This document shows positions 9,908-16,166 of a stretch of DNA of 40,164 bases, in pieces. This DNA comes from Actinomycetota bacterium (GTDB lineage: Bacteria; Actinomycetota; Thermoleophilia; Gaiellales; Gaiellaceae). Positions within the stretch are counted from its first letter, which is position 1, and every line of letters starts with the position of its first letter. The stretch covers positions 1 to 40,164 of the forward strand of contig JACCXX010000053.1 of NCBI GenBank assembly GCA_013696805.1. The letters are read 5' to 3'. The notes beneath the pieces are model-generated. The model worked only from the letters and a program-made list of their open reading frames with translations, ran no database searches and was not told the DNA's origin. The translations under genes were made by a program, and so were the position numbers.

Positions 9908-12523
9908 TTGCTGCAATGGTTCAGGCGCAAGACGCGCCAGGAACAGGCGCGCGATGAGCGCCCCGCTTCGGACACTGTCCGAGAAGTAGCCGACAGGCCC
10001 GCCCCACAGGCGGCGGGCGACACGACAACACAGGAGAGACCAAAGAGGCGCCGGGGGTCGCGCGGCGGCCGGAACCGCAAGAAACGACCGTCCGACGCGG
10101 GCACGATGTCCACGTCCACAGCGAAGGCGGAGGCCAAGCCGGCTTCGGCCCGCCCGCCCACCCCGAAGCCCGCGGCCGAGAGGAAGCCAGCCGGCGCCCG
10201 GACGCGCACACAGCGTCGCCGCACACCGGCCAAGCGCCCACCGCTCCCGCCGGCGAAGCGCGAGCTGCTCGTCTCCGTCGACGTCGGTGAGCAGCGTGTC
10301 GGCGTGCTCGAGGACGGCCGCGTCGCCGAGGTCTACCTCGAGCGCCCCGCCCGCCGCTCGATCGCCGGAAACATTTACAAGGGCTCGGTCGACAACGTCC
10401 TGCCGGGCATGGAGGCCGCATTCGTCGAGATCGGCCTGGAGAAGAACGGCTTCCTCTACGTCGACGAGATCGTCAGGCCGGAGCTCGAGGGCCGGGGGAA
10501 GGGCAAGAAGATCCAGGACTTGTTGAGCCGGGGTCAGGATGTCCTCGTCCAAGCGGTCAAGGACCCGATGAAGGGCAAGGGCGCGCGACTCACGACAGAC
10601 ATCTCGTTGCCCGGCCGCTTCGTGGTCTTCGTCCCGAACGGCGAGGGCCTCGGAGTCTCGCGTCGGCTGGAGGACGACGAGCGCATCCGCTTGCGCGACA
10701 TCCTCAAGGCGCTCGCGCCGAAGGAGGGCGGCGTCATCGTCCGCACCGCCGCCGAGGGAGCTTCGGCCGAAGACGTCGAGCGCGACCTCGTCTTCCTGCA
10801 GCGCCTCTGGAAGTCGATCGAGACGACGGCGAAGTCGGCCAAGGCGCCGAGCCTCGTTTACCAGGAGGCGGAGCTTCCGCTCCGCGTCGTGCGCGACCTC
10901 TTCACGGAGGATTTCCAGCGCGCGGTCGTCGATCACGACCTCACGTTCAAGCGGGTCGTCGGCTATTTGAAGAAGACCTCGCCGCACATGGTCGAGCGCG
11001 TCTCCCGCCACCGCGACAAGACCCCTCTCTTTGAGGCGACCGGTGTTGAGGATGCGATCCGCTCCACGCTCTCGCGTCGAGTCGACCTGCCTTCGGGGGG
11101 CTACCTCGTGTTCGACTACGCCGAAGCGTTCACCGTTATCGACGTCAACACGGGCCGCTTCGTCGGTTCCCGCTCGAAGAGCTCCGGCGCCCGCCTCGAG
11201 GACACGATCACCGCGAACAACCTCGAAGCCGTCAAGGAGGTCGTCCACCAGCTGCGGCTGCGGGACATCGGCGGGATCATCGTCATCGACTTCATCGACA
11301 TGGCGAACCCGAAGAACCGGACCACGGTCGAGGAGGCCCTGAACAAGGAGCTCGAACGCGATCGCACCAAGACATACGTCGTCGAGATCTCGCCCCTCGG
11401 GCTCGTCGAGATGACGCGCCAGAACGTGACGGAGGGCCCGCGCGAGATCCTCACGCAGAAGTGTCCGACCTGCACCGGGGACGGGATCGTGCTCTCGGCC
11501 GAATCCGCCGCCGTCGACATCGAGCGCAAGCTGCGTGGCCTCGCCGTCAGCGCCAAGCGCGGCGTCGAGGCTTTCCGCGTCGAGTTGGAGCAGCATGTCG
11601 CCGAGCACGTGATTGGGCAGGGCGCTTCGCGTCTCGCCGAGATCGAGGAGCGCTCCAAGCGGCGGTTCTTCATCGACCGCCAGACCGGTGTGTCGCTGGA
11701 GCACTTCCAGGTCGTGGCTGAAGGCAAGCTCGTTGATCTTGCCCCGACCGGCCCTGTCTCGGAGGGCGAGGAGACGCGTGTCGAGCTCGTCGAGGTCGGG
11801 CGGCATGATCTCGCAGCAGCCGTTGCCAAGCTCGACGGGTCCGCGCTGATCGTCTCCGACGCGGCCAAGCTCGTCGGAAAGAAAGTCAAGGTTCGGGTCG
11901 ACCGCGTGCTCGACGGAGTGGCTTACGCGTCGCTCGTCACGCCGGCAAAGTCAGGTGCCGGCGATGGGCCGATCACCGCCGAGTCGGAGGCCGAGAAGCC
12001 CACACGGGCACCGCGGCGCAAGAAGGCCGAGGCAACGCCTGGGCTCGAAGCGAAATCGGAAACCGTGGCCGACCCCGAGGAAGCGGTTGAGCCGTTGCTC
12101 GAAGTGGAGGCTGAAGCCGAAGCCGAAGCTGTGGCTGAGCCGGATGAAGCCACCGAGGAGCCCGCTGGAGAGGGGACCGCCGCGGACGAGAAGCCGAAGA
12201 AGAAAACGCGTCGGGGAACGCGCGGAGGCCGAAACCGTCGCCGCAAGCCTGCACCGGCCACGATGGCCACGGCGCCCACTGCGGCCGCCGCGGCCGCCGC
12301 GGCCGCGAACGGCGAGCCCGAAGCAGAGGCTGTGGCCACGATTCACGTCCCCGATCCGGAGCTCGGCCGCGAGAACGGCGAGGCGCCGGTTTCCGATACT
12401 GCCGCTGCGGCCGAAGGGGAGCAACCGGTCAAGAAGAAGACACGACGTGGCTCCCGCGGCGGCCGCAACCGGCGCAAGAAGGTCGCGACTACGACCGAGC
12501 CGGAGCCGACGCCCGAGAGCTAG
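9908..12523 (+). CDS. rng: Ribonuclease E/G family endoribonuclease with disordered basic and acidic tails
   Basis: ELLVSVDVGEQRVGVLEDGRVAEVYLER, S1 domain, FIDRQ, VIDVNTGRFVGSR, IIVIDFIDM, CPTCTGDG zinc link; followed by rplU-rpmA as is common in Actinobacteria. Confidence 0.93.
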   Translation: MLQWFRRKTRQEQARDERPASDTVREVADRPAPQAAGDTTTQERPKRRRGSRGGRNRKKRPSDAGTMSTSTAKAEAKPASARPPTPKPAAERKPAGARTRTQRRRTPAKRPPLPPAKRELLVSVDVGEQRVGVLEDGRVAEVYLERPARRSIAGNIYKGSVDNVLPGMEAAFVEIGLEKNGFLYVDEIVRPELEGRGKGKKIQDLLSRGQDVLVQAVKDPMKGKGARLTTDISLPGRFVVFVPNGEGLGVSRRLEDDERIRLRDILKALAPKEGGVIVRTAAEGASAEDVERDLVFLQRLWKSIETTAKSAKAPSLVYQEAELPLRVVRDLFTEDFQRAVVDHDLTFKRVVGYLKKTSPHMVERVSRHRDKTPLFEATGVEDAIRSTLSRRVDLPSGGYLVFDYAEAFTVIDVNTGRFVGSRSKSSGARLEDTITANNLEAVKEVVHQLRLRDIGGIIVIDFIDMANPKNRTTVEEALNKELERDRTKTYVVEISPLGLVEMTRQNVTEGPREILTQKCPTCTGDGIVLSAESAAVDIERKLRGLAVSAKRGVEAFRVELEQHVAEHVIGQGASRLAEIEERSKRRFFIDRQTGVSLEHFQVVAEGKLVDLAPTGPVSEGEETRVELVEVGRHDLAAAVAKLDGSALIVSDAAKLVGKKVKVRVDRVLDGVAYASLVTPAKSGAGDGPITAESEAEKPTRAPRRKKAEATPGLEAKSETVADPEEAVEPLLEVEAEAEAEAVAEPDEATEEPAGEGTAADEKPKKKTRRGTRGGRNRRRKPAPATMATAPTAAAAAAAAANGEPEAEAVATIHVPDPELGRENGEAPVSDTAAAAEGEQPVKKKTRRGSRGGRNRRKKVATTTEPEPTPES

Positions 12524-12588
12524 TAGCACTGTGTAGGCCCCGGTGCGGGGCTTTGCAGGACTTCGGCCGATGGGTAGACTGATTCGTC

Positions 12589-12606
12589 CGCGGGCGAGCG
12601 CCCGCG
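12589..12606 (+). promoter_or_regulatory. Perfect 8-bp inverted repeat directly upstream of the rplU start codon
   Basis: CGCGGGCG-AG-CGCCCGCG, ending 6 nt before the ATG at 12613. Confidence 0.5.
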
Positions 12607-12612
12607 ATTTCT

Positions 12613-13035
12613 ATGGCCGGCTACGCGATCATCTCACTGGGGGGCAAGCAGTACCGCGTCCAGGAGGGCGACCGGTTGCTCGTGGACCGGCTCCGTCAGG
12701 ACGAGGGCAAGACGTTCCAGCCCGACATCCTGTTCCTCGGCGGCGACGGCAAGGCCGACTTCAGCCCGACGGGCACCGCTGTGACCGTTCGGGTCGTGGG
12801 CCACACCCTCGGCAAGAAGATCAAGGTCGGCAAGTACCGCAAGCGAACCGGCTACAGGCGGCACACGGGACACCGCAGCCGGCTTTCGGAGATCGAGATC
12901 GAGGCGATCGGCGGCAAGAGCTCGACCGCCTCGAAGCCGAAGGCCGAGGAGAAGAAGGCCGAGGCGCCGAAGCGGACGACGACCACGACGAAGAAGCCAA
13001 CCGCCAAAAAGGCCCCGGCCAAGAAAGAGAGCTAA
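12613..13035 (+). CDS. rplU: 50S ribosomal protein L21 with Lys/Ala-rich C-terminal extension
   Basis: [24 protein letters not shown] ... [21 protein letters not shown], then a low-complexity tail. Confidence 0.95.
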   Translation: MAGYAIISLGGKQYRVQEGDRLLVDRLRQDEGKTFQPDILFLGGDGKADFSPTGTAVTVRVVGHTLGKKIKVGKYRKRTGYRRHTGHRSRLSEIEIEAIGGKSSTASKPKAEEKKAEAPKRTTTTTKKPTAKKAPAKKES

Positions 13036-13040
13036 GCGAT

Positions 13041-13301
13041 ATGGCACACAAAAAAGGGCTCGGCTCCTCGCGCAACGGCCGCGACTCGAACTCGAAACGC
13101 CTCGGTGTGAAGCTGTTCGACGGCCAGGAGGTCAAGGCGGGCATGATCCTCGTTCGCCAGCGAGGCAGCCGCTTCCGGCCAGGTACGGGTGTCGGCATCG
13201 GCCGCGACGACACGATCTTCGCCAAGCAGGACGGCAAGGTTGCCTTCCAGACGAGCGGCGCCCGCCGCGTGGTCGCCGTCGTGCCCGACAGCACAGACTA
13301 G
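13041..13301 (+). CDS. rpmA: 50S ribosomal protein L27
   Basis: [61 protein letters not shown]. Confidence 0.97.
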   Translation: MAHKKGLGSSRNGRDSNSKRLGVKLFDGQEVKAGMILVRQRGSRFRPGTGVGIGRDDTIFAKQDGKVAFQTSGARRVVAVVPDSTD

Positions 13302-13308
13302 AAGCGTC

Positions 13309-14502
13309 GTGTTCCAGGATCGGGCCCGCATCGAGTTGCAGGCCGGGCGCGGGGGAGACGGAGGGCTCAGCTTCCGCCGCGAGAAGTTCGTGCCCAAAGG
13401 TGGCCCGGACGGCGGTGACGGCGGATCGGGGGGCGACATCGCACTTGTCGCCGACGCGGCTCTGCGCGATCTCTCGTCGTTCCGTGGCCGCAAGCGATTC
13501 AAGGCCGGCCGCGGCGGGCCTGGGAAGAGCACGAACAAGCACGGGGCGGCGGGGGATCACGTCGAGCTTCGTGTCCCGGCTGGGACACAGGTCTTCGACG
13601 ACGTGGGTCAGCTCCTCGCCGACCTGGCGAGCCCCGGCGGGCGGTTCCTGGTTGCCCGCGGGGGCGCGGGCGGACGGGGAAACAAACGGTTTGCCTCGCC
13701 GACCCGTCAGGCGCCGAGGTTCGCCGAGGTCGGGCTCCCCGGGGAGGAGGCCGTCATCGAGCTCCGGCTCAAGCTGCTGGCGGACGCCGCGCTGGTCGGG
13801 TTGCCGAACGCCGGCAAGTCGTCCTTGATTCGCCGCATCTCGAACGCGAAACCGAAGGTCGCCGAGTACCCGTTCACGACGCTGGCCCCGGTGCTCGGCA
13901 CGGTGGACGCTCCGGATGGGAGGCAGCTGGTCGTCGCGGACGTGCCGGGCCTGATCGAAGGCGCCAGCCAGGGCATCGGGCTGGGGCACGAGTTCCTCGC
14001 TCATCTCGAGCGCGCCCAGCTGCTCGTGCACGTGATCGACGTCGCCGCCGGTGATCCGCACGAGTCCTTCGCAGCGATCAACGTCGAGCTCCGTGAGTAC
14101 GGGGCGGGGTTGCACGAGCGCCGGCAGGTCGTCGTCCTGAACAAGGTCGACCTGCTGCCCGAGGTACCGCCGTTTCGGGTCGACGACGAGCGCGTCGAGG
14201 CTGTCTTCGCCTTGTCCTGCGCGACCGGGGTGGGCGTCGAGGAGTTCAGGCGGGCGCTCTTCGAGCTGTGCCCGCCCACGGAGGAGCCTTCCGAGGCACG
14301 AGCAGGCGGGCTCGCCGACTTCCTCGTCTACCGGCCGAAGCCGAAGGGCCGCCGGACGTTCCGGATCCTGCGCACCGATCGGGGCTTTCGCGTCGCCGGC
14401 CGCCCTCCGCCTCAGGACGAGCTCGAGGCGGCCTTGCGGGCCGCAGGCGCGCGACCCGGCGCGGAGATCGAGATCGGCGACGACGTCATGGAGCTCGGTT
14501 GA
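13309..14502 (+). CDS. obgE: GTPase ObgE/CgtA
   Basis: Obg fold (GGDGGLSFRREKFVPKGGPDGGDGG), GLPNAGKSSL, DVPGLIEGA, NKVDLL, C-terminal OCT domain. Confidence 0.97.
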   Translation: MFQDRARIELQAGRGGDGGLSFRREKFVPKGGPDGGDGGSGGDIALVADAALRDLSSFRGRKRFKAGRGGPGKSTNKHGAAGDHVELRVPAGTQVFDDVGQLLADLASPGGRFLVARGGAGGRGNKRFASPTRQAPRFAEVGLPGEEAVIELRLKLLADAALVGLPNAGKSSLIRRISNAKPKVAEYPFTTLAPVLGTVDAPDGRQLVVADVPGLIEGASQGIGLGHEFLAHLERAQLLVHVIDVAAGDPHESFAAINVELREYGAGLHERRQVVVLNKVDLLPEVPPFRVDDERVEAVFALSCATGVGVEEFRRALFELCPPTEEPSEARAGGLADFLVYRPKPKGRRTFRILRTDRGFRVAGRPPPQDELEAALRAAGARPGAEIEIGDDVMELG

Positions 14503-15026
14503 TCGGTCTCCTGGGTGGGCGCTTCGACCCCCCGCACAATGGCCATGTCGCCCTGGCGCGCTCCGCCGTAGAGCAGCTGCCGATCGACCGACTGATCGTA
14601 ATGGTCGCGGAGCGGCCGGGTCACCGGGCCGCGTTGGCAAGCGCTGACGACAGGTTCCGGATGGCCGAGGCTGCTTTCGCGGGCCTGGGTGAGGTGGTGC
14701 TCGATCCGCATCCGTACACGGTCGACGCGGTTCGTGGTGGTCGCTTCGGCGACGCCTACTTCATCGTCGGCGCCGACCAGGCCGCCGTGTTCGAGAGCTG
14801 GAAGGATCCCGACGAGATCCTGCGCTGGGTCACGCTCGCAGTCGGGACCCGGTCAGGGTACGAGAGTGAGGTCACATTCGATTTCGACTCCCCGCGAATC
14901 TCGGGCACCGACGTGCGTGACCGAGTGTCCTGCGGCGAATCGATTGCAGACCTCGTCCCGCCCGCAGTGGCGCGGATCATCGAGGAGCGCAGCCTCTACC
15001 GGGAAGGCGCTTGCTGGAATCCGTAG
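14499..15026 (+). CDS. nadD: Nicotinate-nucleotide adenylyltransferase
   Basis: TTG start overlapping obgE stop; GGRFDPPHNGH, FIVGADQ, SPRISGTDVRDR. Confidence 0.92.
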   Translation: MIGLLGGRFDPPHNGHVALARSAVEQLPIDRLIVMVAERPGHRAALASADDRFRMAEAAFAGLGEVVLDPHPYTVDAVRGGRFGDAYFIVGADQAAVFESWKDPDEILRWVTLAVGTRSGYESEVTFDFDSPRISGTDVRDRVSCGESIADLVPPAVARIIEERSLYREGACWNP

Positions 15027-15069
15027 TGCATCTGCATGACGCGCTGGTCGATGCCGGCATCCTCGAACC

Positions 15070-15097
15070 GTGCTTTTCGTCGCGCTACGCGCGCAGC
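15070..15097. terminator. Hairpin between convergent nadD and rsfS (possible bidirectional terminator)
   Basis: GTGCT...CGCG-CTA-CGCG-C-AGCAC stem between two convergent stop codons. Confidence 0.4.
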
Positions 15098-15099
15098 AC

Positions 15100-15519
15100 T
15101 TACCGCGAGTCGCCGGAGGCGATCACCGAGGGCACGTCTTCCCAGAGCTCCTCGAGGCGGTAGTAATCGCGCATCTCGGGCGTAAAGACGTGCAGGACGA
15201 CGTCGGTGTAGTCGGCCACGATCCAGGTGCCCTCACGCTCACCGTCGACCGCGGGCGGAAGCACCTGCTCGTCTTGCTTGAGCCCTTGGCGGACATCGTC
15301 GACGATTGCTTTCGTCTGCCGCGGGTTCTGGCCCGAGCAGATGACGAAGAAGTCCGTGTACGCGCACACGGGGCGCATGTCGAGGATGACGATGTCCTGC
15401 GCCAACTTCTCCTCGGCGAGGCCGGCGATACGACGTGCTTGGTCGAGTGAAGTCAGAGCTGGTTGGTTCCTTTCCTTGGCCTGAGTGTAGCCCGAGCGGG
15501 GGTTGTCTAATCGAGACAT
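15100..15519 (-). CDS. rsfS: Ribosomal silencing factor RsfS
   Basis: LAEEKLAQDIVILDMRPVCAYTDFFVICSGQNPRQTKAIVDDV...GTWIVADYTDVVLHVFTPEMRDYYRLEELWED. The start codon may lie further in than the ORF start. Confidence 0.92.
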   Translation of the reverse strand: MSRLDNPRSGYTQAKERNQPALTSLDQARRIAGLAEEKLAQDIVILDMRPVCAYTDFFVICSGQNPRQTKAIVDDVRQGLKQDEQVLPPAVDGEREGTWIVADYTDVVLHVFTPEMRDYYRLEELWEDVPSVIASGDSR

Positions 15520-15654
15520 GGCCCTGCCGATGCGCGCGGTACGTTGGCTGACATAACAACGGATGAGAAAGGAGCGATCCCCGAGCAGGAGTCGTCCTCA
15601 GACCCACTGCGCCTCCAGTGCAAATGGGCGTCTTACCGCCAAGGTGTGATCACG

Positions 15655-15682
15655 GTGACGATTACGACTTCGCGGCTAGACT
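15655..15682 (+). promoter_or_regulatory. Candidate housekeeping promoter for tRNA-Ala(GGC)
   Basis: GTGACG-N16-TAGACT, with -10 about 13 nt before the mature tRNA 5' end. Confidence 0.4.
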
Positions 15683-15695
15683 GGGATACCTGCGA

Positions 15696-15768
15696 GGGGC
15701 CGTAGCTCAGCTGGGAGAGCGCCAGAGTGGCACTCTGGAGGTCACGGGTTCGATCCCCGTCGGCTCCA
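15696..15768 (+). tRNA. tRNA-Ala (anticodon GGC)
   Basis: Cloverleaf GGGGCCG.TAGCTCAGCTGGGAGAGC.CCAGA-GTGGCAC-TCTGG.GGTTCGATCC.CGGCTCC-A; CCA not encoded. Confidence 0.96.
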
Positions 15769-15802
15769 TCCAAAACCTTCCTCGCTAGGAGCGGGAAAAA
15801 CA

Positions 15803-15824
15803 CCCGGCTTTGCCGCAAGCCGGG
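15803..15824 (+). terminator. Stem-loop downstream of tRNA-Ala
   Basis: CCCGGCTT-TGCCGC-AAGCCGGG, 8-bp perfect stem; no U-tract. Confidence 0.4.
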
Positions 15825-15880
15825 GGGCCGTCCACGCGTCTCTCTAAGTGGACGAGCACAGACCTACGTTGCGGAGAGGG

Positions 15881-16075
15881 ATGGCCGGAGAACGGAGAAA
15901 AGCCAAGCGGAGGTCCCCCGAGGAGCAGGGTGACGAGCCCCCGGGGGAGTTCCTGTCCGACGATCTCCGCGACGACACCTCACGCTTCCTCGACGAGGTA
16001 AAACGCCAGATCAAGCGGCGCAGGGAGCCCGAGCCGGCTCCGAGGCTCGGCCCCCCGGATCGCCAGCGGCGCTAG
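15881..16075 (+). CDS. Small charged hypothetical protein (64 aa)
   Basis: ATG preceded by GGAGAGGG; MAGERRKAKRRSPEEQGDEPPGEFLSDDLRDDTSRFLDEVKRQIKRRREPEPAPRLGPPDRQRR. Confidence 0.55.
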   Translation: MAGERRKAKRRSPEEQGDEPPGEFLSDDLRDDTSRFLDEVKRQIKRRREPEPAPRLGPPDRQRR

Positions 16076-16090
16076 CGCATCCGAATTCCC

Positions 16091-16157
16091 CTCACCCGAG
16101 GGATTGGCGGTGAGCGCCGAGAGCGCGATGCAGTGAGCGAGCAGAGGCCGGCTCACC
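16091..16157 (+). promoter_or_regulatory. Candidate structured leader with two mutually exclusive stems
   Basis: CTCACC (16091-16096) can pair with GGTGAG (16109-16114), or GGTGAGC (16109-16115) can pair with GCTCACC (16151-16157); the start codon is at 16167. Confidence 0.4.
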
Positions 16158-16166
16158 CTGAACTCC

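Noticed and set aside
9869-11806. 645-aa minus-strand ORF
   Set aside because: Antisense to the RNase E/G catalytic domain; low-information Arg/Asp/Leu composition.
13132-14640. 502-aa minus-strand ORF
   Set aside because: Antisense to obgE/nadD; shadow ORF.
15544-15705. TTG-initiated 53-aa frame MADITTDEKGAIPEQESSSDPLRLQCKWASYRQGVITVTITTSRLDWDTCEGP*
   Set aside because: Protein-like composition, but it runs into tRNA-Ala(GGC) and covers its likely promoter; kept out without expression evidence.
16109-16157. Assignment of the 16.1 kb leader to a known riboswitch such as ydaO (c-di-AMP) or GEMM (c-di-GMP)
   Set aside because: Conserved core sequences of those classes could not be recognised by eye; reported only as an unassigned structured leader.
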